From assembly GCA_964617825.1 (NCBI GenBank), contig CAZTWL010000021.1:1-64000 (forward strand): a DNA stretch of 64,000 nt, in the 5' to 3' direction. A model generated the notes under the pieces. It worked only from the letters and a program-made list of their open reading frames with translations, ran no database searches and was not told where the DNA came from. The position numbers were made by a program, and so were the translations under genes. This DNA comes from VSJD01 sp964617825 (GTDB taxonomy: Bacteria; Verrucomicrobiota; Kiritimatiellia; JAAZAB01). This document shows positions 24,219 to 32,970 of the stretch, piece after piece; positions within the stretch are counted from its first letter, which is position 1, and each line of letters begins with the position of its first letter.

Positions 24219-25153
24219 GAGATACCACTCCTTTTCGACAGGACGGCCTTTAATTTATCATTCAGTTCCTTGGCCGCGTCATGTCCCAAGCGCTTTAATT
24301 TCTCGTTCATGCTGGCCACCTCGATAATATGGGCCAGTTCCCGTCCCGGCGCGACAGGGATGGTAACATGCGGCAGATCCACGGCCAGTACGTTACGGGT
24401 CTCAGGCACCATGCCCAACCCTTGGTCCTCAACTTCGTTAACCTTGCGCAAAGTGACAATCAAATCCAGGTTTTTTTCATCACGCACCGCGGCCACCCCA
24501 AACAGACTGGGCACATGAACGATGCCAAGCCCGCGCAATTCCATATGATAACGCGTCAGCGGCGACGATGTGCCGATGATTGTCCGGTCGTCATGCCGCC
24601 GCAAAATGATAAAGTCATCGGCCACGAGGCTATAACCCCGCACAATGAGGGCCAGCGCCGTCTCGCTTTTGCCGATTCCCGGACGGCCTTCGATCAACAC
24701 GCCGATTCCCATGATGTCAACCATGGTGCCATGGACAGTGAGCGTCGGCGAAAACAGGTTTTCCATAATGACGGTGGCCGTGTTGATAAAAGCGCCGGTA
24801 ATCATCGGCGTACGGAACACCGGCACCCGGAAAATCCTGGAAATTTGCATGATTTCCGGGCAGGGTATCCGGTTACGGGTAATAACCAGGCACGGGATCC
24901 GCCGAGAGAACAGGCCGCGCAGGGCGGAGTAGCGCCGCGAATGCGACAACGACGCCAGGTAATCATGCTCGGCCATGCCGATCACCTGGACGCGGCGATG
25001 CGCAAAATGCTTGAAAAATCCGGCCAACACCAAGCCCGGCCGATGAATGGCCGGTTCATGAATGAGCCGCGCCAGGCCGCGACTGCCGTCGATCAATTCC
25101 AGCGATGTTTTATCGCCAACGGCCTTGAAAAAATCTCTTACGGCAATGGCCAT
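24215..25153 (-). CDS. hprK: HPr kinase/phosphorylase
   Basis: Bifunctional enzyme that phosphorylates HPr on serine with ATP or PPi and reverses it with inorganic phosphate, linking carbon or energy state to regulation. The 312-residue length is typical. The P-loop G156-R-P-G-I-G-K162-S163-E, VADDFIILRR, the HprK signature MELRGLGIVHVPSLFGVAAVRD (residues about 205-226) and the IPVAPGRELAHIIEVA C-terminal segment are all intact. It overlaps ptsH by four bases and lies 31 bases after hpf. Confidence 0.96.
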   Translation of the reverse strand: MAIAVRDFFKAVGDKTSLELIDGSRGLARLIHEPAIHRPGLVLAGFFKHFAHRRVQVIGMAEHDYLASLSHSRRYSALRGLFSRRIPCLVITRNRIPCPEIMQISRIFRVPVFRTPMITGAFINTATVIMENLFSPTLTVHGTMVDIMGIGVLIEGRPGIGKSETALALIVRGYSLVADDFIILRRHDDRTIIGTSSPLTRYHMELRGLGIVHVPSLFGVAAVRDEKNLDLIVTLRKVNEVEDQGLGMVPETRNVLAVDLPHVTIPVAPGRELAHIIEVASMNEKLKRLGHDAAKELNDKLKAVLSKRSGIS

Positions 25154-25184
25154 GGTTCCGGCTTTCGTTACTTCAAACGTGCCA

Positions 25185-25535
25185 TTAAACCTCGCGTTTC
25201 AGTTCCTGCTCGAAATCCGCGAGTTTGGTGCGATGCTTGGTGCTCTTATGATCGACCGCCTTGTCACGCAAGCAACGCAACTGGCGATCGACCTTGTCTG
25301 TCACTTTATCCACGGATGCATACATATTTTCCGATTCATCCTTCGCCTCGATGCGCAAATGATGTTTACCCTGTACGACGACCTCGATAATATGCCGGAA
25401 TTTCTGCGTATCCATGATCACATGGGCATATTCCACCTCGGGATAGGCTTCCAACACGGCGGCCAACTTGGCGTGCACATGAGCCTTCTGGGTTTCCGAA
25501 ATATCCGCGTGGCGGCTGGTAATGTCAATCGTCAT
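25185..25535 (-). CDS. hpf: Ribosome hibernation promoting factor, short form
   Basis: A 116-residue HPF/YfiA-family protein that binds the 30S decoding region during stress or stationary phase. It is the short form, without the C-terminal dimerisation domain of long HPF. Sequence features are DITSRHADISETQKAHVHAKL at the N-terminus, VIMDTQKFRHIIEVVV and the basic-acidic ESENMYASVDKVTDKVDRQL helix. GGGAGA lies about nine bases before the ATG. In many proteobacteria hpf also sits between lptB/rpoN and PTS genes; here rpoN is absent between lptB and hpf. Confidence 0.93.
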   Translation of the reverse strand: MTIDITSRHADISETQKAHVHAKLAAVLEAYPEVEYAHVIMDTQKFRHIIEVVVQGKHHLRIEAKDESENMYASVDKVTDKVDRQLRCLRDKAVDHKSTKHRTKLADFEQELKREV

Positions 25536-25627
25536 AACGCATGATCTCCCTTGGATTTGTTGTGCCTAACCGATACGTTTTTAAATCTTTTACCCGCGTA
25601 TAAAAATCAACGGCTGAATCAATACGG

Positions 25628-26353
25628 TTACATGCTGAACCGGGAGCCCAGATACAGTTCCCGGCTTAACGGATCTTCAATCAGGAACTGACTGGTCCCC
25701 TCGCGCAACACCTTGCCGTCGCAAATCAGGTAGGCGCGATCCACGATGGTCAAGGTCTCCCTCACATTATGGTCCGTGATCAATATCCCCAATCCGCGCT
25801 TTTTCAAGTCGCGGATGATTTCCTGAACATCATACACGGCCAGCGGGTCCACGCCACTGAAGGGCTCATCCAGCAAAATGGCCGAGGGATTCGTCACCAA
25901 GGCGCGTGTAATCTCCAGGCGCCGCCGCTCCCCGCCGCTGAGCGTATATGCCATTTGTTTGGCCAGACGCTTGATGTTCAATTGCTCCAGCAAGGTCTCC
26001 ATCCGCTCAGAGCGCTCCTTCGCCGAAAGCGGCAGCATTTCCAGGATCGCCATCACATTTTGTTCAACCGTTAGTTTTCTGAAAATCGATGGCTCCTGGG
26101 ATAGATAGCCCATTCCTTGCCGCGCGCGCTTATGCATCGGCATATCGGTCACATCGTGCCGATCGAAGATCACTTGTCCGCCGTTCGGCTTAACGAGACC
26201 GACTATCATGTAAAAACTGGTGGTTTTCCCGGCCCCATTCGGCCCGAGAAGTCCTACCACTTCGCCACGCCCAACCTGGATGCTTACTCCATCCACGACA
26301 TTTCGTCCGTGGTAGGTTTTTATCAAATTATGCGTTGTAATCAAGGATTCCAT
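25628..26353 (-). CDS. lptB: LPS export ATPase LptB
   Basis: Cytoplasmic ATPase of the LPS exporter LptB2FG. The 241-residue ABC protein shows Walker A GPNGAGKTT (about residues 38-46), the LptB-typical YMIVGLVKPNGGQV and YLSQEPSIFRKLTVEQN around the Q-loop, signature LSGGERRRLEIARA-like (here LSGGERRRLEITRALV), Walker B AILLDEPFSGVDPLAV and the switch histidine in ITDHNVRETL. It follows lptA by 13 bases and pairs functionally with the LptF/G permease at the end of the same gene run. Confidence 0.96.
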   Translation of the reverse strand: MESLITTHNLIKTYHGRNVVDGVSIQVGRGEVVGLLGPNGAGKTTSFYMIVGLVKPNGGQVIFDRHDVTDMPMHKRARQGMGYLSQEPSIFRKLTVEQNVMAILEMLPLSAKERSERMETLLEQLNIKRLAKQMAYTLSGGERRRLEITRALVTNPSAILLDEPFSGVDPLAVYDVQEIIRDLKKRGLGILITDHNVRETLTIVDRAYLICDGKVLREGTSQFLIEDPLSRELYLGSRFSM

Positions 26354-26366
26354 GAATCGACTTCGG

Positions 26367-26891
26367 CTATTTGAAAGATCTGTTCACGTCCTGGTCCGAT
26401 GAAATCACCAGGCGGGCATTCGGCTCGCATAATATCCGCTTGGAATTCCGCCAAAGCGTCACGGTTTCCCCGGTCAGCATATCCTGGTCCCGCTGAATGC
26501 GCGGATTTCCCGTCAGCTGCATTTTGCCCTCTTTTATATCGTAAGTCGCTTTTTCCCCGGTGGCCTTCAAATCGTTGCGTATAATCGTCACACGGCCGTC
26601 GGCCTCGATCCTGTCCGGTTTATTTTCTTCCGTAAAAAACACTTTCAGGCGATCAGCCATGATCTTTACTTCACGATCGGTAACCACCACATTGCCGTCA
26701 AATACCGCCATACGCTGCTGCTGATCGAAACTGAGCTGCGTCGACGTAATCACCGTGCTGTTGGTCTCATCCCCGGCTTTCGCCGGCGCGGCAACCTCGC
26801 CGGCAACGCCAGGCGCAACATTGCTGGCCGGTTCGCTCGCGGCGGCACTCCAAATTAACCCCATGATTGCCAGAACAACCAACCGCCCCAT
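26367..26891 (-). CDS. lptA: Periplasmic LPS-bridge protein LptA (OstA-like)
   Basis: Periplasmic beta-jellyroll protein that bridges LPS between LptC and the outer membrane. The 174-residue protein starts with a signal peptide (MGRLVVLAIMGLIWSAAA) and a linker to residue 45. The OstA domain follows: TQLSFDQQQRMAVFDGNVVVTD, DRLKVFF, RIEADGRVTIIRNDLKATGEKATYDIKEG in pieces, and ending QDMLTGETVTLWRNSKRILCE, all typical. The longer in-frame extension overlaps lptC and is rejected; the ATG at 26891 lies 2 bases after the lptC stop. It precedes lptB in the usual order. Confidence 0.9.
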   Translation of the reverse strand: MGRLVVLAIMGLIWSAAASEPASNVAPGVAGEVAAPAKAGDETNSTVITSTQLSFDQQQRMAVFDGNVVVTDREVKIMADRLKVFFTEENKPDRIEADGRVTIIRNDLKATGEKATYDIKEGKMQLTGNPRIQRDQDMLTGETVTLWRNSKRILCEPNARLVISSDQDVNRSFK

Positions 26892-26893
26892 GA

Positions 26894-27358
26894 TTACGGC
26901 GCCCCTTCCACGACCGCTTTCGCGTTTAGGTTGCGCAGGACTACCCGCGCGTTCGACAATATTTTCATGCGCCCGTCCTGCGCATTCCAAGCAAAACCGC
27001 GACCGGTAAGTTCGATCTCCTTGCGCGCAACGCAGACATCCGCAGAAGACTCGGCAGAGCGCTTTACGCGGTCGAACAGACAATGCGGCGTGGATACCTG
27101 CATCATAATTTTGCCCTGCTCGTAAAATGTCATTTTCAAATTCTTGATTTGCACCAGCCCGTCGGGCTGGACCTGCGCCTCGTCACCCGTAATCTCGAAT
27201 TTCAACTGTCCTTTTTCATCGTAGTCCGGATAGCGAAACCCCTTGAGCACCTGGGCCCCAGCCCCGGCAGCCAGCAGGCAAGCCGCGGACACACAAAAAC
27301 CGACCCGCATGCGGTACCCCAATCCACGTCCAAAAATCGACTGCCTATGCCAGTTCAT
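26894..27358 (-). CDS. lptC: LptC-like LPS export protein
   Basis: Probable LptC, the membrane-anchored component that receives LPS from LptFG and hands it to LptA. The 154-residue protein has a basic start and a hydrophobic segment (VGFCVSAACLLAAGAGA) that is either an anchor or a signal peptide. A jellyroll of alternating strands follows: KFEITGDEAQVQPDGLVQIKNLKMTFYEQ and a C-terminal LTGRGFAWNAQDGRMKILSNARVVL. Sequence similarity to LptC is weak, as is usual, so the call rests on fold-like pattern, position and length. An internal ATG at 27310 is an alternative start giving a cleaner signal peptide. It lies between kdsA and lptA. Confidence 0.75.
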   Translation of the reverse strand: MNWHRQSIFGRGLGYRMRVGFCVSAACLLAAGAGAQVLKGFRYPDYDEKGQLKFEITGDEAQVQPDGLVQIKNLKMTFYEQGKIMMQVSTPHCLFDRVKRSAESSADVCVARKEIELTGRGFAWNAQDGRMKILSNARVVLRNLNAKAVVEGAP

Positions 27359-27384
27359 CGGTGTCCATCCGTGATCGCCATTCG

Positions 27385-28209
27385 TTATGCCTTCACCAAC
27401 CGGTCAATTCGGCTGAGCAGCCTCCACAATCTCCTAAGCTGCGCAAACGGCAACTGGGTATCCTTGTCGGATAATGCCTTGGCCGGGTTGAGATGCGTTT
27501 CCAGGAAAACAGCGTCGCAACCGGCCGCAACCGCGGCTCGCGCCAGAATCCCCGCCAGCCGGGCATCGCCTCCACTTCGATCACCGGCGCCGCCCGGCAA
27601 CTGAACGCTGTGAGTAGCGTCGAACACCACGGGATAGCCGAATTCCCGCATAAGCGGCAGGCTGCGCATGTCCGCCACGAGATTATTGTAACCGAAGCTT
27701 ACCCCCCGTTCGGTCAACACGATTTGGCGATTGCCCGTGCTTTCCACCTTGGCTAGAATGTTGCGGACATCGCCGGGCGCGAGAAACTGTCCTTTCTTGA
27801 TGTTGACCGGCTTGCCGCTATGACCCAAGGCCAGGATCAAATCGGTCTGCCGGCACAGGAAAGCCGGGCACTGCAGCATGTCAACCACCCTGGCGGCCAG
27901 CGGCACCTCGGTGTCGCTGTGCACATCGGTCAATACGGGCACGCCATAGCGGTCCTTAACCTCTGCCAGGATGTCAAGGCCGCGCACCAGACCCGGCCCA
28001 CGAAACGAGGCATGCGAGGAACGGTTGGCCTTGTCGAAGGAAGCCTTGAAGATAAAGGGGATGTGCTCGGTTGCCGCCAGGCGCGTCAGGCGTCCGGCCA
28101 ATTCCAAACACTGCTTGCGACTTTCAATCACGCACGGTCCGGCAATCAGCGCCAAAGGATGCGATCCACCTATGGTAACATTGCCAACCTTGACAGAACG
28201 TAGCTTCAT
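27385..28209 (-). CDS. kdsA: 3-deoxy-D-manno-octulosonate 8-phosphate synthase
   Basis: Condenses phosphoenolpyruvate with arabinose 5-phosphate to Kdo 8-phosphate for the LPS inner core. The 274-residue barrel shows LIAGPCVIESRKQCLELA (residues 23-40), FKASFDKANRSSHASFRGPG, VLTDVHSDTE, FLCRQTDLILALG, VNIKKGQFLAPGD, LTERGVSFGYNNLV and VFDATHSVQLPGG. The conserved FLETHLNPAKALSDKDTQLP end is intact. Start ATG 28209 has AGGA eight bases upstream; ATG 28218 is also in frame but leaves no room for a ribosome site. It follows kdsB by 51 bases, so precursor and activation steps for Kdo are together. Confidence 0.96.
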   Translation of the reverse strand: MKLRSVKVGNVTIGGSHPLALIAGPCVIESRKQCLELAGRLTRLAATEHIPFIFKASFDKANRSSHASFRGPGLVRGLDILAEVKDRYGVPVLTDVHSDTEVPLAARVVDMLQCPAFLCRQTDLILALGHSGKPVNIKKGQFLAPGDVRNILAKVESTGNRQIVLTERGVSFGYNNLVADMRSLPLMREFGYPVVFDATHSVQLPGGAGDRSGGDARLAGILARAAVAAGCDAVFLETHLNPAKALSDKDTQLPFAQLRRLWRLLSRIDRLVKA

Positions 28210-28260
28210 TTCTTGCATCCTAATCGGAACCCACTCCGTTCATCCGCGTCCACCATCAGT

Positions 28261-29034
28261 TCACTTGTCTGGGCGCATGTCTGGCAAGCATCGGTCCAGC
28301 CCCAACTCGCGCATCACCTTTTCCACCACGGGCACATCGGCAGGCGTATCCACCCCGACACCCAGATGCCGAGTCTTCTCCACCTTGATGCGGCCTCCCA
28401 GGTATAATGCCCGCAACTGCTCCAGACATTCTGCGCGTTCCAACAGGCAGGGCGGCTCGGCAACCAGTTTGCTTAAAAAGGCGGCACGATACAAATAGAT
28501 GCCGATATGCCTCCAATAGACGGTCTCTGCCGTCTTAAAATCGCGATCACGAATGAAGGGAATTGGCGCCCGCGAAAAATAGAGCGCACCCCCTTGCGCA
28601 TCCAGCACAACTTTACAAACCGTGGCCTGTTCCGCCTCATCCGCCGCCAGAGGTGCGGCCGCCGTGGCCATATCCCACTCCGGAACTTGCAGCATACCCT
28701 CAATCAGCCTGTCAATCAAGTCTGGATCAATGAGCGGCTCGTCGCCTTGAATGTTGACTACCAGGTCCGCCGGAAGCTGACGAACGACCTCGGCCACACG
28801 GTCGGTCCCGGAGGGATGATCGCTGCGCGTCATAACCACCCGGCCGCCGAACGACTCCACGGCTTTGCGGATGCGATTGTCATCCGTAGCCACCACCAAG
28901 TCATCCAAGCGGCGGGCCTGCCGGCAGCGTTCCACAACCCACTGGATCAGGGGTTTCCCGCAAATCATGGCCAGGCTCTTCCCTGGGAACCGGGTAGACC
29001 CCCAGCGCGATGGAATGACGCCGACAATGCGCAT
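28261..29034 (-). CDS. kdsB: CMP-Kdo synthetase
   Basis: Activates Kdo as CMP-Kdo for transfer to lipid A. The 257-residue protein carries VIPSRWGSTRFPGKSLAMICGKP (residues 5-27), the LVVATDDNRI stretch, TRSDHPSGTDRVAEV, VVNIQGDEPLIDP and YFSRAPIPF, and near the end RHLGVGVDTPADV, all as in KdsB. The frame extends nine codons further, but the ATG at 29034 is supported by family alignment and upstream AAAGG/GGGAG. It is the first gene of the kds-lpt-hpf-hprK-pts operon and has a TATAAT about 26 bases before its start. Confidence 0.96.
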   Translation of the reverse strand: MRIVGVIPSRWGSTRFPGKSLAMICGKPLIQWVVERCRQARRLDDLVVATDDNRIRKAVESFGGRVVMTRSDHPSGTDRVAEVVRQLPADLVVNIQGDEPLIDPDLIDRLIEGMLQVPEWDMATAAAPLAADEAEQATVCKVVLDAQGGALYFSRAPIPFIRDRDFKTAETVYWRHIGIYLYRAAFLSKLVAEPPCLLERAECLEQLRALYLGGRIKVEKTRHLGVGVDTPADVPVVEKVMRELGLDRCLPDMRPDK

Positions 29035-29378
29035 ACTCCCAAACACCTTTCCCTTGAGCAATTATATCGCCTCTATTACGCGGACATTTTGCCGAAACGG
29101 CACGACGCCGGGCTTACCTGCCTACATGCAAAGAAATTACGTTTGATCGGCTGACAGCCCCGCATCGTCACTCCTTTTCCAAACACTCCCAATGAAGCAT
29201 AAAGATGACCGCAACACTTGTCGAGTGATATTTAGGAGCTGCGCGGCATTAATTTTACGACAAGGCGAGTCGATAATTGAAAAGAACGGATCGTTCATGG
29301 CGCCGGAGCGTTGGCTTGGCATTCGCGGGCCACATTTTCCGCCGGCGGGCAACAGGAATGGCGCCCCTTAAAGAATGA
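29035..29378. other. Intergenic region upstream of kdsB
   Basis: 344 bases between the beta-helix lipoprotein gene (29379, same strand) and kdsB. No supported gene. It contains the candidate kdsB promoter near its low-coordinate end; otherwise I see only AT-rich stretches and no strong hairpin. Confidence 0.5.
29060..29065 (-). promoter_or_regulatory. Candidate -10 box for the kdsB operon
   Basis: A perfect TATAAT on the minus strand, 26 bases upstream of the kdsB ATG, giving an expected leader of about 19 bases. No good TTGACA is found 16-18 bases further upstream, so an activator or an alternative promoter class may be involved. Confidence 0.4.
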
Positions 29379-31340
29379 TTAGGGAAATGCTTTGAGTAAA
29401 TTCGCCGGATCGGAGGAAAATACCGGTGTCAATGGAGAGCCGATGCGCAGCCAAAGTTTTTGCGCCTCGAATTTGACGCTCCAGATTTCATCTCTGGACA
29501 TATCCTGGCGCATGTGGCTCAGAATCTTGCTGCCTTCCAGATTGACGCCCGCAGCCACATCCTTGCCTTCCTGATCCAGAAGATGAACCGTGGAGATTTC
29601 GCGCGGGGAACCGCTGGCATCGATCCTTATATCCTTGATGCCGGCCGGAACCAGAAAATAAAGGCGGCCGCGGCAGCCGAAAACATAAAGGTATCCGGCT
29701 GCAGAAAAGCCCTGTCCCGGCTCTGCGGTTTCCACGGCAACCGTCTGCGGTCCGGCATCGATCGCCAGCCGGTAGACCCCGGACTCCCCGGCGCGCAAAG
29801 TGTAATTTACGGTTTCTTCAAACGGAACATCGAACTTGTCTATGGACACGCCGGCAGGGTTGAAGACGACAACCTTGACCGGAGCGCGATGATCTTTATA
29901 TGAGGGCGAGGCAACATGATAGCCGAATTTAATGCCAACATTCCGCCCTGCGTGCGCATATTGCAGATAGTCGAGTGTTCCCCGGTAACGGATGTTCCCG
30001 CCGGCAACTTTACCGGTCGCCGCAACCGGCTGCAACTGCCGCGTCTCCAACGGCAGCGTTTTGAAAGCCTTTCCCTCCGGGGCCGGCGCGCTCGCCGCCA
30101 GGAATTTCTCGCCATCGAAGGCGATCTCGGATCCGTCGCTCCTGATGGTCTTGACATCCTTGACGACAGCACCTTCCAGTCCGTTCCAGAAACGGCTTTC
30201 GAACTTAATCGGCGGGCGGGCACTGTCATCGATCACCTTCAGGCCCTCGATCCGCAGGCCGCGGATAAAATCCGGCCGGTCGCTCGAAATATGCAGTCCC
30301 TCGTATTTCGAGTTGCGGTTATCCACAACAACGTTACGGAAGACCATGTCCATATTGCCGGCAATGCAACGCCCCACGGAAAGCGACCTTTCACGCGAGC
30401 CGCTAACCTCGCAACCGTCAAATTCGATCCTGCCGGGCGATGCAAACGCACCGGCAAAAGTACGCATCATTAAAATCCCGTACTTATTAGCTTGGATACG
30501 GCAGTTCCGGAAGCTGGCGGTAATCGGCTTGGAGGTGCTGTCGAGCATTGCAATATTGACCGAAATCCCCGCCGTGACGTTGCTGCTGAACTCGCAGTTT
30601 TCCGCCACAAAATTGACGATCGAGCACTGGGGATAATTAGGCTCCAAATCGATGCCCGATTGCGGCTCGGTGCCGCTGGTCGAGTTGAACTGGCTGTCTT
30701 TCAGCAACAGGTTGTCCGCAGCGGTTACGCTTATTCCCTGACGATGATGGTCCTCGCAGGTCACCCGGTCGATGGTTATGTTTCTGGCCGGCGGCATCAC
30801 AGGATTAGAGCCCACGTAAATTCCATCGCCGCCGCTGGAGCGCAACGTCAGATTTTGGATCAAAACATCCTGACTGCCGAAAATATTGACGGTATGGCGA
30901 TGGTCCGCCGGCTGATAAAGCGCAGGATCCTGGTAGTCGGTTTTATTCATTACGAAAAGAACATTTCCCTCCCCGCGCAAGGTCACATTTGTTTGCCCGT
31001 AAATGTCAAAAAGGCAGTCGCTGCGGCCCTTGAATTCGCCGCGCTTCGCCCGGATGACAACACCATCCCGGAAAATTATTTCAATGTTGCTCGCAACTTT
31101 GAGCGGACCGACGATCCAATCGGAACCGGTGTTTTCCACGACCAGTTTCCTGACTCCGGAATTGATGGCGGCCTGCAGGCATTTCGTGCTGTCGTTCCGG
31201 TCAAATCCCCACCAGCTGGCCTTGGCCGACTGCCGGTGGCCGGCTTTAACTTCGGCGATTTGTTTCTCGTTGCCGACCAGGCAGCCGGAGGCAAGGAACG
31301 CGATCATTAGCGCGAGAATCGACAACCAATTCTTGAACAC
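29379..31340 (-). CDS. Secreted right-handed beta-helix lipoprotein
   Basis: A 653-residue extracytoplasmic protein. The N-terminus is a signal sequence with a lipobox-like L16-A-S-G-C20. Residues about 60-400 form a parallel beta-helix (pectate lyase-like) with repeated N-V-T-L-R, V-L-I-Q-N-L and I-T-I-D-R-V rungs and glycine turns such as GDGIYVGSN and RQGISVTAADN. The last 200 residues look like beta-sandwich domains. Start GTG at 31340 is preferred over upstream codons because AGGAG lies eight bases before it and the signal peptide begins there. It ends an operon with the clan GH-A glycosidase 56 bases upstream. Enzyme activity (polysaccharide lyase or hydrolase) is likely but no family-specific catalytic site was identified. 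Confidence 0.75.
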   Translation of the reverse strand: MFKNWLSILALMIAFLASGCLVGNEKQIAEVKAGHRQSAKASWWGFDRNDSTKCLQAAINSGVRKLVVENTGSDWIVGPLKVASNIEIIFRDGVVIRAKRGEFKGRSDCLFDIYGQTNVTLRGEGNVLFVMNKTDYQDPALYQPADHRHTVNIFGSQDVLIQNLTLRSSGGDGIYVGSNPVMPPARNITIDRVTCEDHHRQGISVTAADNLLLKDSQFNSTSGTEPQSGIDLEPNYPQCSIVNFVAENCEFSSNVTAGISVNIAMLDSTSKPITASFRNCRIQANKYGILMMRTFAGAFASPGRIEFDGCEVSGSRERSLSVGRCIAGNMDMVFRNVVVDNRNSKYEGLHISSDRPDFIRGLRIEGLKVIDDSARPPIKFESRFWNGLEGAVVKDVKTIRSDGSEIAFDGEKFLAASAPAPEGKAFKTLPLETRQLQPVAATGKVAGGNIRYRGTLDYLQYAHAGRNVGIKFGYHVASPSYKDHRAPVKVVVFNPAGVSIDKFDVPFEETVNYTLRAGESGVYRLAIDAGPQTVAVETAEPGQGFSAAGYLYVFGCRGRLYFLVPAGIKDIRIDASGSPREISTVHLLDQEGKDVAAGVNLEGSKILSHMRQDMSRDEIWSVKFEAQKLWLRIGSPLTPVFSSDPANLLKAFP

Positions 31341-31396
31341 GGCTGTTTCTCCTGAAGGCGAATCCGCCGGACACACAGCGCGAAACATGCGCCCGT

Positions 31397-32863
31397 TTAT
31401 ATAATGTCGACGGCTTTTTTGTCGGTCAGAATTAGCGGATAATCCGTAAGTGGAAGGCCGCGGATCATGAAACTGTTTCCCGTAAAGTCGATCGCATCCA
31501 TTTCGTCCCCGTGATCCGCAAACGCATAATTCGTGAACTGCGCATTCGTCGTCTCGTACGCGTTACCGGTCTGCACGTCGATCACGACCGGTTCGCCGAG
31601 TTTTTCGGGAGTCTCCTGCATCCCGGACACCTTGATCCCGCCAATGCCCTTCCATTCATGCTGGATAATTTCCGGGTAATACCAGGTGTATAGCGGATAG
31701 CCCTTGCGGATGAATTTGCCGGTAATCGTCGCCAGCAACCTGGCGGCGCCCGAAATGAACGGAACATAGTTTTTAATGTCGAGGTTCATCCAGAGATCGG
31801 CGCTTATGCAGTCGGCATCGAAAATTGCCGCCAGGTTTTGCAAAACATAAAACGACGGTTTCTTCGCATACGACCCGCCGCGGAGCAATCCCAGCATAAT
31901 TGGCTTGCGCGGCTTGCCATCGGCTTGAACATTGGCGCCTTCCATTAGGTCGACGATATGAAAATAGCTGATGCGCTCGAAGCCGGCGCTGGCATCCAGG
32001 ACAATGCGCCGCGCGACATAATGCGCCTGGCAATTCTCGTTGTTGTGGAATAACCCCATCCAGGCCGAACTGTTGTTGTGCGCCGTGGAGGGATAGCCGC
32101 ATTCGCCCTGGAAAAGCTTGACGTGCGGGGCATAACGCTTAAACATGTTTTTCAGGCTGACAACATCGTTGAAATAATCCTGTTCCGGCACGCGAAAATA
32201 CGGGTGAACGGAAAAAAAATCGATGTGGTTACCGAGTCCCGCACCAAGCGCCTCGAGAATGAAAGGACAGCATATCGCATTGGTGCAGCCGCCGGTCTCT
32301 GCCGCGGGATTGGCCGCCTTGATCAGCGGCGCTGTCAGGGCGACAAGCTCCGCATATCTTTTCCCGCTGCATTGCTCGGGATACCAGAAGCATGGAATGT
32401 TCGGCTCGTTCCAGATTTCGAAGCTGTTGACGCGCCCCGCAAAGCGCTTTGTCAGCGCCGTCACGAAATTTTTCCACGCATTCAGGCATTCCTGGCCGTA
32501 GCCGTGAGGAATGCAGCCGACCGCCGCCGGATGCGGCGCATTCGGCATATAGAGCGTATTGCCGTAGCCCAGGTTGAACCACGGACGCATTCCCTGTGCC
32601 AGCAAGGCATCGACCACCGCATCCAACCAGGCGAAATCATACCGGCCCTTGACCGTTTCGCAACGGTTCCAGCCGGTTTGGACGCGCGCCCATTTGACGC
32701 CGAGTTCTCCCGCAGCCGCATAACATTTTTCGGGCGAGAACATCTTGCGGTCAAGGGTTTCGAACCCTACGCTCAACGGCGATGCCGTAACCGCTTTGCC
32801 ACTCCGGGTCTTCAACCGGCCGCAAAGCCTAAGTTCAATTCCGGGATATTCGAATATGCTCAT
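31397..32863 (-). CDS. Clan GH-A glycoside hydrolase (GH39/GH5-like)
   Basis: A 488-residue TIM-barrel glycosidase. Clan GH-A landmarks are present: GVKWARVQTGW (residues 55-65), the acid/base glutamate E153 in WNEPN, histidine in SVHPYFRVP near 219-226 and the likely nucleophile E254 in FQGECGYPS. The region beyond residue 400 resembles a beta-sandwich tail. No signal peptide is visible, so it may act on imported oligosaccharides. GGAG six bases upstream supports the ATG at 32863; the longer frame to 32947 has no support. It is co-directional with the beta-helix lipoprotein downstream, suggesting a two-gene polysaccharide-use unit. The substrate cannot be told. Confidence 0.82.
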   Translation of the reverse strand: MSIFEYPGIELRLCGRLKTRSGKAVTASPLSVGFETLDRKMFSPEKCYAAAGELGVKWARVQTGWNRCETVKGRYDFAWLDAVVDALLAQGMRPWFNLGYGNTLYMPNAPHPAAVGCIPHGYGQECLNAWKNFVTALTKRFAGRVNSFEIWNEPNIPCFWYPEQCSGKRYAELVALTAPLIKAANPAAETGGCTNAICCPFILEALGAGLGNHIDFFSVHPYFRVPEQDYFNDVVSLKNMFKRYAPHVKLFQGECGYPSTAHNNSSAWMGLFHNNENCQAHYVARRIVLDASAGFERISYFHIVDLMEGANVQADGKPRKPIMLGLLRGGSYAKKPSFYVLQNLAAIFDADCISADLWMNLDIKNYVPFISGAARLLATITGKFIRKGYPLYTWYYPEIIQHEWKGIGGIKVSGMQETPEKLGEPVVIDVQTGNAYETTNAQFTNYAFADHGDEMDAIDFTGNSFMIRGLPLTDYPLILTDKKAVDII

Positions 32864-32970
32864 AGGCTTCTCCAAGCTTCCGTCATTTCGACTCATGCGA
32901 AGCCGGAACGCGTATATATTCGCCGGGCTTTGTCGCACGCTCGCCACGCCCCAAACGATCGGAAAGACGC

